Assembly (NCBI GenBank): GCA_963620985.1
Contig: CAVFCI010000027.1
Coordinates: 1 to 25,994, forward strand
Source of the DNA: F23-B02 sp963620985
GTDB taxonomy: Bacteria; Bacillota; Clostridia; Oscillospirales; Oscillospiraceae
DNA: 25,994 nt
Reading direction: 5' to 3'
Each line of letters opens with the position of its first letter. Positions within the stretch are counted from its first letter, which is position 1. A program made the position numbers and the translations under genes. This document shows positions 1-7,253 of the stretch, piece by piece. The notes beneath the pieces were generated by a model. It did not search any database. It had not been told where the DNA came from and was given only the letters and a program-made list of their open reading frames with translations.

Positions 1-169
1 TGAAGCGACAGAGTTTTTGTTTTGTCGGCAATTTCCGGTCGTGCAACCGCAATCAGCACATAGGTGCAGACCAAATGCGCCTCCGAAAAAGAGCGAAACG
101 TTATGGTTTATTCCAATATTTCCGGTCGGGACACCGCAACAAACGTATCCGTAGCTGCGTCAAAGCGCC
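1..169 (-). repeat. Dispersed intergenic repeat, copy 1 (tandem, cut by window edge)
   Basis: Two units of the window's repeat family lie in tandem. The first runs in from outside the window and ends with AGGTGCAGACCAAATGCGCC at 62-81. The second contains the shared core (GCGAAACGTTATGGTTTATTCC on this strand, in part) and ends with TCAAAGCGCC at 160-169. The last ten bases contain the stop codon of the neighbouring hydrolase gene. Confidence 0.8.
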
Positions 170-891
170 TCCAAAAACTCGGAGAAGGCTTTGGGGTCGC
201 GGATCTGGAGCTGCATATGGTTATAGCCCTCGAGGACGGGGTAATTGGCGTGAGGGTAGGCCGCCATGACCGCGCCACGGTATTTATAGTGCTCCTCGAT
301 GCTGCCGAACTCAAAATATGTGTGCCTTTGCAGCTCCTCGGGCAGCGGCGGGAAGGGCTTATCCTCCAGACTTTCGGCCAGCTGGCGGCGCAGATCGCCG
401 TAGCGCAACGCACGCCCTGCGGCGATGAAATAGGGCTTTATCGCCTCGTCGTCGCACCAGAGTATCTTCCCCAGCGTCCTGCCCTTCGACCAGTACAGGC
501 TTTTTATCGCAAGGTACAGAAACGGTGTCATGATGCGGCGCAGCGGCAGCGATATCTGCGCAAACTGCCCGCCGTCGAAGAAAACGCGCTCGACGGGAAG
601 CTGCGTGCGGGTCAGGAACGCCATAGCAAGGTCCGCGCCTATCGAGGACGCGACGACGAGGCGGAGGCGCTCAACGCCGTTTGTGCGCAAAAACTCCTCC
701 ACCTGCCGCACCTCGTCTGCCTTGCTGACGTAGCGCTGCCCCTCGCAGTAGACCGTCGAGGTCGGCATGATGCAGAAATATCGCTCCTGCAAATGCGCGG
801 CCACAGGTTCGCTGCTGTCGCCCGTCACGCCCATCGCGTGGAAAAACAGCACGGCGGGGCTTTCGCTGCTTCCGAGTGTTCTGAATATCAT
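160..891 (-). CDS. Alpha/beta hydrolase fold protein
   Basis: A 243-residue alpha/beta hydrolase, probably a cytoplasmic esterase or lipase-like enzyme of unknown substrate. An HAMG oxyanion-type motif lies at residues 18-21. The nucleophile elbow reads A-S-S-I-G (81-85) rather than the usual G-x-S-x-G, with Ser83 as the expected nucleophile. A late His225 in G-Y-N-H fits the catalytic histidine; the acid is not certain. No signal peptide or membrane segment is seen. The ATG at 891 follows an AAAGGA ribosome site and lies 4 bases after the transglutaminase-like gene, so this is the last gene of a four-gene operon. Its stop codon sits inside a dispersed repeat, so the native C-terminus may once have been different. 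The fold is clear; the function is not. Confidence 0.8.
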   Translation of the reverse strand: MIFRTLGSSESPAVLFFHAMGVTGDSSEPVAAHLQERYFCIMPTSTVYCEGQRYVSKADEVRQVEEFLRTNGVERLRLVVASSIGADLAMAFLTRTQLPVERVFFDGGQFAQISLPLRRIMTPFLYLAIKSLYWSKGRTLGKILWCDDEAIKPYFIAAGRALRYGDLRRQLAESLEDKPFPPLPEELQRHTYFEFGSIEEHYKYRGAVMAAYPHANYPVLEGYNHMQLQIRDPKAFSEFLEAL

Positions 892-895
892 GAGA

Positions 896-1597
896 TCATG
901 TCCTTTCCCTGAGCCTTTTTACATTGGCGTTCATCAGATGCCGCCCGAGCTTTCTGTAGACAAAAGCCTTGAGCCGCGACATTTCCTGCCCGTGTTCGCG
1001 CAGCAGCGCGTCTGGGCTGTCGTAGATGCCGAAGTCCTGATTGATGCCCTCGCTCTGGATATAGGTGTTGTTGCGGTCGAAATCGATCACGGGATGCTGA
1101 AGATCGCGCACCGCCGCGCCGTAGCCGCAGAATGCGCCGGTGCAGTCAAGATTTGCAGCCTGAAGCTTTTCCAGATAGGGTTTATCAAGAATAAATGCCT
1201 CCAGCTCGTACCACACGCCGTCTAAGTATACCTCCACCCAGCTGTGGAACACGTTCCTCGGCGCGAGGGCGTACACGAGCCCCGTCATTGCTCCCTTTTG
1301 CAGCTTCTTGTCGATGGTGAAGCCGTGGACGCGGCAGGGTATGCCGCAGCCGCGCAGCAGCGCCATGAACAAGGTGCCTTTTGTATTGCACTGGCCGTAG
1401 CCGTCGGCGAGTACCTGAGTGGCGGGGATGCCGTCATCGGTGTTGTAGCCGAAGAGTATCTCGTCGCGGACATAGTTATAAATTGCCTTGATGCGCTCAA
1501 ATTCGCCGAGCGTGCGCCAGCCGCGCTGTGTGATCAAATTTTGTATCGCCGGGGATGAAAAATCCAGCATCGGCGTTTCCGTCAGGTATCTTTCCAT
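896..1597 (-). CDS. Transglutaminase-like domain protein
   Basis: A 233-residue protein with a transglutaminase/protease-like core. Cys70 lies in D-G-Y-G-Q-C-N-T-K and His118 in F-H-S-W-V-E-V, followed by D-G-V-W-Y-E-L-E. These match the family's Cys-His-Asp triad except that the acid position four residues after Trp129 is Glu133. Family members act as cysteine proteases, peptide-modifying enzymes or inactive binding domains; the substrate here is unknown. There is no signal peptide, so it is probably cytoplasmic. A longer open frame reaches 1762, but that extension lies inside the neighbouring membrane-protein gene. The ATG at 1597 has a good AAGGAG site and leaves a 14-base gap, so I chose it. 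Third gene of the operon. Confidence 0.85.
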   Translation of the reverse strand: MERYLTETPMLDFSSPAIQNLITQRGWRTLGEFERIKAIYNYVRDEILFGYNTDDGIPATQVLADGYGQCNTKGTLFMALLRGCGIPCRVHGFTIDKKLQKGAMTGLVYALAPRNVFHSWVEVYLDGVWYELEAFILDKPYLEKLQAANLDCTGAFCGYGAAVRDLQHPVIDFDRNNTYIQSEGINQDFGIYDSPDALLREHGQEMSRLKAFVYRKLGRHLMNANVKRLRERT

Positions 1598-1611
1598 CGT
1601 CTGAGCTCTCC

Positions 1612-2097
1612 TTAAAACATGGTCACGATCCACGCGCTCAGCGCTGCGGCGGCGGCAAACAGCGGAATGCCGCGCACGAAGGAGCCGATGTGCTTGCTTG
1701 CGTCCTGATAAAGCTCCTTCTCCGGCAGGAAGGAGAAGCGAATGCGCCGTGTATTGCGCCACCAGAGCAGGTCGATGACCAGCAGGTCAAACAGCCCCAG
1801 TCCCTCGCCGAGGATGAGGAAATACCAGAACGCCGGAAGAAAGCCCTCAAAGTCGAGAAGGCTCTTAAATACAAGGCCGATCACGGAGAATATGACCGTG
1901 AAAAAAACTAAGTTGCCCAGCAAAATCGAGGATATGGACTTCTCCTTCGGAGCGTCGTCGAGCCTTTCGCGGACGATGCTCTGCACCGCGTCGGGGTACG
2001 AGCGCAGACCGGCGAGGTTTTTCTTATCCGTTCCCGTGCCGAGAAAGCACATGCCCCAGTATAAAAGCCAGAGCGCAGGGATAATAAGCCATTTCAT
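1612..2097 (-). CDS. Small membrane protein of unknown function
   Basis: I do not recognise the family. The 161-residue product begins with a hydrophobic segment (about residues 3-20), followed by a charged stretch (about 24-55). Two long hydrophobic segments cover about 58-80 and 85-112, and a last one covers about 143-160, giving roughly four membrane passes. A W-W-R-N-T-R-R-I-R-F patch follows the third segment. The ATG at 2097 has a strong AAAGGAGG site. It sits 18 bases after the ATC-hydrolase-family gene and 14 before the transglutaminase-like gene, so it is co-transcribed and may anchor or support those enzymes at the membrane; that role is inference from position only. Confidence 0.75.
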   Translation of the reverse strand: MKWLIIPALWLLYWGMCFLGTGTDKKNLAGLRSYPDAVQSIVRERLDDAPKEKSISSILLGNLVFFTVIFSVIGLVFKSLLDFEGFLPAFWYFLILGEGLGLFDLLVIDLLWWRNTRRIRFSFLPEKELYQDASKHIGSFVRGIPLFAAAAALSAWIVTMF

Positions 2098-2115
2098 TGC
2101 TGTTTTGCCTCCTTT

Positions 2116-2817
2116 TTATTTATTCCTCCGGTATCCCGCCTCATCTCGGTACTCGGGGTGCTCGTCAAGATAGGGGTCGCGGTCGCCGCAGATGGTGTAG
2201 TCGCATTTGCAGCCGTCCACGCAGGTCGAGGTTCGTACAAGGCGGGCGCGGATGAGCTCCATCGAGGCGTAGTCCACGTTGCACAGGGCGGGCATGATCT
2301 CCGTCAGCCCGTGCTTTTTCGCAAACTCCGCCGCGGGGCAGGCCGTGAACTCGTAATATATGGGCTTGCCCTCCTCGTAGGGAGCAACGCTCATCTCGTA
2401 GTCGTGCCACCTGTCGCAGCCGCTTTTGGCGCGCATAAACGCCCTGTACATGAGCCTTCGCCAGAACGGCCTGTTGCAGTCAACGAAGCTCAGCCTGCGG
2501 AACGACGGCAGGATGAGGCACTCCTCTATCTCCTCGATCTCGCGGAAGGAGGTGACCGCTCTGCACACGCTGTAGTAGCTCATGATGGCGATGCAGTCGT
2601 AGGTTCCGCCCCTGCCGTTGTGGAAATTATCGCTGCCGCCGAGGTCGCGCCGCCAGTCGGAAAGATAATCGGCATACTGCCGCTGCACCCGCTCCCAGAC
2701 CGCCTCGCGCTCGGCCTCGGGGTAGTGCAGCGCGATCCTTTCGCGTATCTGCCTTTTGCAGGGCTTGGAGTACAGCACATGGCAGGCGCGGTCAAATTTA
2801 AGCTCACTGTCCTTCAC
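2116..2817 (-). CDS. L-2-amino-thiazoline-4-carboxylate hydrolase family protein
   Basis: A 233-residue protein of the ATC hydrolase family (PF14196 type). The C-terminal third carries the features I associate with this family: F-T-A-C-P-A-A-E-F-A-K-K-H-G, then L-C-N-V-D-Y-A-S-M-E-L, then R-T-S-T-C-V-D-G-C-K-C-D-Y with several cysteines. The founding Pseudomonas enzyme opens the thiazoline ring to N-carbamoyl-cysteine; most Clostridia members are uncharacterised, so the substrate here is open. The GTG start at 2817 is preceded by AAAGGAGG at good spacing. It is the first gene of the operon, behind a consensus promoter and a leader with two hairpins. The remaining genes (membrane protein, transglutaminase-like protein, hydrolase) do not form a known thiazoline pathway. 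Confidence 0.75.
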   Translation of the reverse strand: MKDSELKFDRACHVLYSKPCKRQIRERIALHYPEAEREAVWERVQRQYADYLSDWRRDLGGSDNFHNGRGGTYDCIAIMSYYSVCRAVTSFREIEEIEECLILPSFRRLSFVDCNRPFWRRLMYRAFMRAKSGCDRWHDYEMSVAPYEEGKPIYYEFTACPAAEFAKKHGLTEIMPALCNVDYASMELIRARLVRTSTCVDGCKCDYTICGDRDPYLDEHPEYRDEAGYRRNK

Positions 2818-2835
2818 GGCTTCTCCTCCTTTCGA

Positions 2836-2873
2836 GTTAGCGCTTGCTAACCGACGCGGCTTTAAAAAGCCGC
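2836..2873 (-). promoter_or_regulatory. Two leader hairpins / candidate operator of the ATC-hydrolase operon
   Basis: Between the promoter and the ribosome site are two perfect inverted repeats. The one at 2836-2851 is GTTAGC-GCTT-GCTAAC. The one at 2856-2873 is GCGGCTTT-AA-AAAGCCGC. The first is a 16-bp palindrome suitable for a dimeric repressor; both would also fold in RNA just ahead of the AGGAGG site. No U-tract follows, so they are not simple terminators. Confidence 0.55.
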
Positions 2874-2906
2874 CGGCCGGCAGCGCAGCTTGATTTTCTA
2901 TCGCAC

Positions 2907-2935
2907 ATTATATTGAGCCGCGCCGCAAATGTCAA
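2907..2935 (-). promoter_or_regulatory. Consensus sigma-70/SigA promoter of the ATC-hydrolase operon
   Basis: On the minus strand TTGACA (2935-2930) and TATAAT (2912-2907) are separated by exactly 17 bases, a perfect match to the housekeeping promoter. The start codon lies about 80-90 bases downstream, leaving room for the two leader hairpins. Confidence 0.85.
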
Positions 2936-2948
2936 GCGTGCGCGGGCA

Positions 2949-3008
2949 TTTATGCACAACAAAGCTCCGGACGAAAATTCCGGAGCTTTGCCGCAAAGTG
3001 TGCATAAA
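2949..3008. other. Nested inverted repeat (long hairpin or cruciform)
   Basis: An inner perfect 12-bp stem (CAAAGCTCCGGA at 2960-2971 with its complement at 2979-2990, 7-base loop) is enclosed by an outer 10-bp pair (TTTATGCACA at 2949-2958 and TGTGCATAAA at 2999-3008). There is no U-tract on either side and no gene ending nearby, so a terminator is possible but not shown. It lies directly upstream of the promoter at 2907-2935. Confidence 0.6.
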
Positions 3009-3218
3009 GTGAAGATAAAAGGAGTATAGAACTTTGCTATGGTAAAGGGAAGGTTGAACCGTGCGCTGGCTGGACGCCGGTTCGCGTCACACAGAGCGGA
3101 GACCTGACCGCTTGTGGACAGAAGATACATATGGGGGTTACAATATGCATTTTAGCTTATGTGCCCCTTTGTTTCCGCTCCAATCCGTCATTCCTATGCT
3201 CCAAATAGGCATTTCACT
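3009..3218. other. Intergenic stretch with no supported feature
   Basis: Frames open on either strand have no ribosome site, no recognisable family and no codon pattern like the flanking genes. I see no RNA gene here. Confidence 0.5.
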
Positions 3219-3458
3219 GGCGCATTTAGTCTGCACCTCAATATTGTTGCGGCTTGCGCCGCAATTTGATAAACACCTCATCCGTCGGCTGTCGCCGACA
3301 CCTTCCCCTCGTAGTAAGGGGAAGGCATGGTGCGGCGCAGTTTTTGAGGTGCTGCAACAACACAGCTCAGCACTCACGGGACGTGAAACGTTACGGTTTA
3401 TTCCGGTGTTTCCGGTCGGGACACCGCAATATGCGTATAGGTGCAGACTGAATGCGCT
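3219..3458 (+). repeat. Dispersed repeat, copy 2, with 20-bp terminal inverted repeats
   Basis: A 240-bp unit bounded by GGCGCATTTAGTCTGCACCT (3219-3238) and its near complement (3439-3458, 18 of 20 matching). Inside are a GTCGGC-TGTC-GCCGAC hairpin, a CCTTCCCCT...AAGGGGAAGG hairpin and the shared core around 3382-3420. Copy 3 repeats most of it in inverted orientation. Confidence 0.8.
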
Positions 3459-3469
3459 AATAAAAATAC

Positions 3470-3533
3470 GGATGATGTCTGGGGGAGACATCATCCGTTC
3501 GAGTAAGCGCCGGTGATTGTGCGGCGCTTGCTC
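3470..3533. other. Two adjacent strong stem-loops between inverted repeat copies
   Basis: The first hairpin is an 11-bp perfect stem (3470-3480 with 3486-3496) around a GGGGG loop. The second pairs GAGTAAGCGCC (3501-3511) with GGCGCTTGCTC (3523-3533), with one wobble. The purine-rich GAAAGGAGATC follows at 3543, but no convincing coding frame begins after it. This could be a structured RNA or a gene remnant. The remaining 150 bases up to copy 3 show nothing I can name. Confidence 0.45.
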
Positions 3534-3682
3534 AATGGGGTGGAGAAAGGAGATCTTCATAATTCAGAACGTTTGCGGCTGCGCACAGCGGGGTGGATGC
3601 TGCCGCGCAGCGCTCCGTTCACATATAATGACGCAATTTTCGCCGACATATTGCGCTCGCGTCAGAAAATACTTTTTTTATA

Positions 3683-3900
3683 TCGCTTTGACGCTCCTAC
3701 GGATACGCTTATTGCGGTGGCACGGTATCGAAACAATGGAATAAACCATAACGTTTCGCTTCCCGCAAGTGCGGAGTAATGTTTGTTGCAGCATCTCAAA
3801 AGCTGCTCCGCACCAAGCCTTCCCCTTGCGGAGCTTGAGGGGAAGGTGCCGGCGACAGCCGACGGATGAGGTGTTTATCAAATTGCGCCAACGGCGCAAC
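3683..3900 (-). repeat. Dispersed repeat, copy 3, inverted relative to copy 2
   Basis: It begins TCGCTTTGACG at 3683, carries the core AATAAACCATAACGTTTCGC (in part, near 3740-3760), the GGGGAAGG arm pair and the GTCGGC hairpin in reverse order to copy 2. It ends near 3900 without the full terminal repeat, so the far end appears truncated. Confidence 0.75.
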
Positions 3901-3955
3901 CTTTTATTTTAAATTTTCCGCCAAGTCGGAGTTGAAATACAATAACAATAAATCG

Positions 3956-3994
3956 AAAAAGATAGTGCAGAGCTTCATCTGCACTATCTTTTTT
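3956..3994 (-). terminator. Intrinsic terminator of the TRAP/transketolase operon
   Basis: A perfect 11-bp stem, GATAGTGCAGA (3961-3971) with TCTGCACTATC (3978-3988), has a 6-base loop. A-runs on the left and T-runs on the right make it work on both strands. On the minus strand it lies about 50 bases after the stop of the zinc-ribbon gene and is followed by a U-tract, so it ends the operon. Confidence 0.85.
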
Positions 3995-4046
3995 CAACAA
4001 TGCGGCTGCTGCCGCGATCTCATAACGCCTCAGCCGCGGGGGTGAG

Positions 4047-4304
4047 TCACTCCAGCGCTCTGCCGCAGAAGGGGCAGTGCGTATCGCGCAGGTGCCGGTG
4101 GGAGATGTAGCGGCGGCAGTGCGGGCAGCGCAGCCACGCAAGGCGCAGTCCGGCGCTCAGGACGAGCACCGCGCTCGCGGCGATGAGGGCGGGCAGCGCG
4201 TATGCGTCCGCGTCCCTGTTCATGAGCACCGCAGCCGCGGCATACAGCGCGAGAGAGGCGACCAGCAGCACCTGCGTCAGCTTTTTTACGACGGAGTATT
4301 TCAT
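4047..4304 (-). CDS. Small zinc-ribbon membrane protein
   Basis: An 85-residue protein. Two hydrophobic segments (about residues 10-27 and 35-55) form a hairpin in the membrane. A C-terminal treble-clef or zinc-ribbon-like pair follows, C-P-H-C (about 60-63) and C-P-F-C (about 77-80), with extra His residues between. I do not know its function. Its ATG lies 2 bases after the dehydrogenase stop and no clear ribosome site is visible, so translation is probably coupled. Being the last gene before the operon terminator, it is co-transcribed with the transport and catabolic genes, but nothing in it suggests a catalytic part in that pathway. Confidence 0.7.
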   Translation of the reverse strand: MKYSVVKKLTQVLLVASLALYAAAAVLMNRDADAYALPALIAASAVLVLSAGLRLAWLRCPHCRRYISHRHLRDTHCPFCGRALE

Positions 4305-4306
4305 GA

Positions 4307-5374
4307 TCAGAAGTCGAGCATGACCTTGACGACAGGCTCGGGACGCTTATCGGCCATTTCCATGGCCTCCTTGAACTGCTCTATCGGATAGCGCTGGGTG
4401 ACCATGCGCTCCAGCCCCGAGATGCGCCCCTTGGCTATCTCGTCGCAGATTATCTCGAACTCCTCGTACTTATACATATTATAAGCGATGAAGGAGAGCT
4501 CGTGCTGCTGATGTATCCGATAGGGGAAGCCTATGCCGTCGAGCATGAGCGCGTGCTGGTGCACGGTGCCGCCGCGCCGGACGATGCGGCAGGCCTGCTC
4601 TATCGTGGGCGCGTCGCCGAAGCCGAGGAACACCATGTCCACGCCAACGCCGTCGGTCAGCTCCGTTATGACCTGCTCGAGATCCTGCTCGGCGCTGTTG
4701 ACGACGTGCTCGCAGCCGAATTCACGAGCCATTTTGAGGTTTATCTCGGAAATGTCGGCCATGACGATGAGCTTGGGGTCATAAAGCCTTGCACCGATGA
4801 GATCGCCCAGACCGATGGGGCCGCAGCCGATGATGGCTATGGTGCTCTCGGGGGTGATGTTTGCGCGGCGCACGGCGTAAACGCCGTTTGCGATGGGCTC
4901 GATGAGCGCGCCCTCCTCGTAGCTTACGTTGTCGGCAAGTCTGACGACGGTCTTCTCGGGCACGACGATATACTCGCCCATTGAGCCCGTCCACTCGCCG
5001 CCGTCCAGCTCGGGCACCTTGTACGATGCGCCGAGCACGCGCTTGGAGGTACAGAGATTGTACATCCCGCGTTTGCAGTAGTAGCATTCGCCGCAGCCGT
5101 ACTGAGGCTCGGCGGTCACTCTGTCGCCGACCTTGACCGCGGTCACGCCCTTGCCGACCTCCACCACGTCTCCGGCAAATTCGTGGCCGGAGAGGACGGG
5201 CGGGATGCGGAAGGGATGCTTCCCGTACAGGGCGTGTACCTCGGAGCCGCATATGCCGCATTTGCGGACATGTATCTTAACGTCGCTATCGTATCTTACC
5301 TGCGGCTCAGGCATATCGCTGCGAAATTCCGCAGCGCCGATAGCGGGCATATATCCAGCTCTCATTATTTGCAC
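4307..5374 (-). CDS. Zinc-dependent medium-chain alcohol/polyol dehydrogenase
   Basis: A 355-residue medium-chain dehydrogenase of the sorbitol/threonine/butanediol dehydrogenase group. It should oxidise a secondary alcohol to a ketone with NAD(P). Catalytic zinc ligands are Cys39 (K-C-G-I-C-G-S), His64-Glu65 (S-G-H-E-F-A-G-D) and the region of Glu159. The structural zinc site is complete: Cys94, 97, 100 and 108. The nucleotide fold G-C-G-P-I-G lies at 183-188 and an acidic D-I-S-E follows the next strand, which favours NAD over NADP. The length is normal. The ATG at 5374 has a GGAGGT site and lies 9 bases after dctM. Position after a TRAP transporter and with a transketolase suggests it oxidises the imported substrate; the exact substrate cannot be read from sequence. 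Confidence 0.9.
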   Translation of the reverse strand: MQIMRAGYMPAIGAAEFRSDMPEPQVRYDSDVKIHVRKCGICGSEVHALYGKHPFRIPPVLSGHEFAGDVVEVGKGVTAVKVGDRVTAEPQYGCGECYYCKRGMYNLCTSKRVLGASYKVPELDGGEWTGSMGEYIVVPEKTVVRLADNVSYEEGALIEPIANGVYAVRRANITPESTIAIIGCGPIGLGDLIGARLYDPKLIVMADISEINLKMAREFGCEHVVNSAEQDLEQVITELTDGVGVDMVFLGFGDAPTIEQACRIVRRGGTVHQHALMLDGIGFPYRIHQQHELSFIAYNMYKYEEFEIICDEIAKGRISGLERMVTQRYPIEQFKEAMEMADKRPEPVVKVMLDF

Positions 5375-5383
5375 CTCCGGAAG

Positions 5384-6664
5384 CTATGCCATGAGATTGG
5401 GCAGGAACATCGAGATGGGCTCGATGTAGGTGATGAGCATAAGCACCACGAACACCGCTATTACGAATGGCCAGATCTTCTTGACCATATCCGTCAGAGT
5501 AATGCCCGCAACGCCGCAGCCGGTGAACAGATTGACGCCGACGGGAGGCGTGATGAGTCCGAGCGCAAGGTTGACGGTCATGACTGCGCCGAGGTGGACG
5601 GGGTTGATGCCCAGAGACTGCGAGATGGGGAAAAGGATCGGGCAGAGGATGTAGAGGGCGGAGTTTGCGTCGATGAAGCAGCCTGCGATGATGAGGATGA
5701 CGTTGACCATCAGCAGGAAGATGTACTTGTTGCCGTGGGCGATGGAGATAAGGCTGTGGCTGGCCTGACTTGCCAGACCGGTGAAGGTCAGGACCTTGCC
5801 GAAGACGGCGGCGCAGCCGATGATCAGCATGACGACCGCGGTCTGGGAAACGGACTGGCGCAGGATGGTCATGATGTCCTTGGCCTTGAGGGTGCGGTAG
5901 ATGAACAGACCCACGATGAAGCCGTAGATCGCGGCGACAGCCGCGGCCTCGGTCGGGGTAAAGATACCGCCGTAGATGCCGCCGAGGATGATGACCGGCA
6001 TGAGGATGCCCCATACGGCGTCCTTGAACGCCTTCCAGCGCTGTGCGCCGGTAGCCTTGGGCTGGCGCACGAGCACGCGGCCCTTGGAGGTGATGACCAT
6101 GGTGTAGTAGATGGCGATGCCGATGAGGATGCCGGGGACGATGCCGGACATGAACAGCGAGCCGACCGAGGTGCCGGTGACAGAGCCGTAGACGACGAAG
6201 GTGATAGACGGCGGTATGACTATGCCTATCGCGCCGGCTGTGCTCATGAGCGCCGCACTGGTGCTTTTTTCATAGCCCGACTTGCTCATTGCGGGGATGA
6301 GGATGCCGCCGAGAGCGGCGACCGTTGCCGGACCTGAGCCGGATATCGCGGCGAAGAAGCAGGCGACGACAACGCAGACCATCGCCGTGCCGTGCTTGGT
6401 GTGGCCGACGAGGGAGTTGAAGAAGTTGATAAGACGGACGGAAATGCCGCTGACATCCATGATGTTGCCGGCAAGGATGAAGAAGGGGATCGCAAGCAGG
6501 ACATAGGTATTCGTCGAGGAATAGAGGTTGGTTGCGATAGTTGCCATCATCGCGGGCTTGACCGCCATGGTCGTGACGATGCTGGAAACGCCCAGAGATA
6601 TTGCAATGGGGACGTTAAGGAAAAGAAGGACAAAGAAAAGTCCGAAAAGAAGAACAGCACTCAT
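5384..6664 (-). CDS. dctM: TRAP transporter large permease subunit (DctM type)
   Basis: A 426-residue, strongly hydrophobic protein with about 12-13 membrane segments, the usual size and pattern for DctM. It forms the sodium-coupled transport channel together with DctQ, taking substrate from the DctP binding protein. Recognisable family stretches are F-L-N-V-P-I-A-I-S-L-G near the N-terminus, S-G-S-G-P-A-T-V-A-A-L-G-G-I (about 108-121) and I-P-P-S-I-T-F-V-V-Y-G. The C-terminal half has L-G-L-I-T-P-P-V-G-V-N-L-F. The ATG overlaps the dctQ stop by 4 bases (ATGA) with GGAGGG upstream, so the two are translationally coupled. Confidence 0.95.
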   Translation of the reverse strand: MSAVLLFGLFFVLLFLNVPIAISLGVSSIVTTMAVKPAMMATIATNLYSSTNTYVLLAIPFFILAGNIMDVSGISVRLINFFNSLVGHTKHGTAMVCVVVACFFAAISGSGPATVAALGGILIPAMSKSGYEKSTSAALMSTAGAIGIVIPPSITFVVYGSVTGTSVGSLFMSGIVPGILIGIAIYYTMVITSKGRVLVRQPKATGAQRWKAFKDAVWGILMPVIILGGIYGGIFTPTEAAAVAAIYGFIVGLFIYRTLKAKDIMTILRQSVSQTAVVMLIIGCAAVFGKVLTFTGLASQASHSLISIAHGNKYIFLLMVNVILIIAGCFIDANSALYILCPILFPISQSLGINPVHLGAVMTVNLALGLITPPVGVNLFTGCGVAGITLTDMVKKIWPFVIAVFVVLMLITYIEPISMFLPNLMA

Positions 6665-7167
6665 CCGTTGTTACCCTCCTTGCTGCAATCGGTGAACTCG
6701 CGGTCTGTCAGAAGATAGACAGCCGACTGGATAAAGCGGATGCACAGCACGGCGCAGCCGATGGGCAGCCACATGCCGAACAGGTATTCCGGCCACTGCA
6801 TGCCCTGAGTGAGAACGTTGTTGGCGTGCTCCTTGATGACCATGAGAACGCCGTAGTATATTGCAACGCCGCAGAAGAAAACGCCGCAGGCGCAGCTGAA
6901 CAGACCGGCAAGCTTCTTGCCCTTGGGGGAGAGGCGGTCGGTGACGATGGAAAGGCCGAGGTGGGAGTGGTTCTTGAGGGCGACAGCCGCGCCCATGTAG
7001 GAGATTATGACAAGTCCCAGACGGTTGAGCTCCTCTATCCACGGCAGGGAGGCGAGGAAAACGTAACGCGCCACGACGTTGACACCGGCAAGCACGGTCA
7101 TGATAAGCAGCACGACCGCAAGTATATAATCCTCAAGCGAGTTGAGGAGCTTGACAGGCTTTTTCAC
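6661..7167 (-). CDS. dctQ: TRAP transporter small permease subunit (DctQ type)
   Basis: A 168-residue protein with four membrane segments, typical of DctQ. The motif W-I-E-E-L-N-R-L-G-L after the first long segment, and H-L-G-L-S-I-V-T-D near the middle, match the family. It pairs with DctM in the membrane and is needed for transport. The start is GTG at 7167 with an AAGGAAG site. An 86-base gap with a 14-bp hairpin separates it from dctP, which may lower its expression relative to the binding protein. Confidence 0.92.
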   Translation of the reverse strand: MKKPVKLLNSLEDYILAVVLLIMTVLAGVNVVARYVFLASLPWIEELNRLGLVIISYMGAAVALKNHSHLGLSIVTDRLSPKGKKLAGLFSCACGVFFCGVAIYYGVLMVIKEHANNVLTQGMQWPEYLFGMWLPIGCAVLCIRFIQSAVYLLTDREFTDCSKEGNNG

Positions 7168-7202
7168 GAAATACTTCCTTTCTGTATTTTTAATCTAAGA
7201 GA

Positions 7203-7237
7203 ACAGGCTTCTTCGTCAGCTTAACGAAGAAGCCTGT
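7203..7237 (-). promoter_or_regulatory. Intercistronic stem-loop between dctP and dctQ
   Basis: ACAGGCTTCTTCGT (7203-7216) pairs perfectly with ACGAAGAAGCCTGT (7224-7237) over a 7-base loop. No continuous U-tract follows on the minus strand (TTCTCTTAG), so it fits an mRNA-stabilising or partial-termination hairpin rather than a full terminator. Confidence 0.7.
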
Positions 7238-7253
7238 ACATTCGGTATTGCGA

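Noticed and set aside
2837..3130. 97-codon minus-strand frame upstream of the ATC-hydrolase gene
   Set aside because: It runs through the promoter, the nested hairpin and the leader hairpins, has no ribosome site and matches no family.
3061..3779. Several short plus-strand frames in the gap at 3.0-3.8 kb
   Set aside because: They translate repeat DNA; similar peptides appear wherever the repeat occurs.
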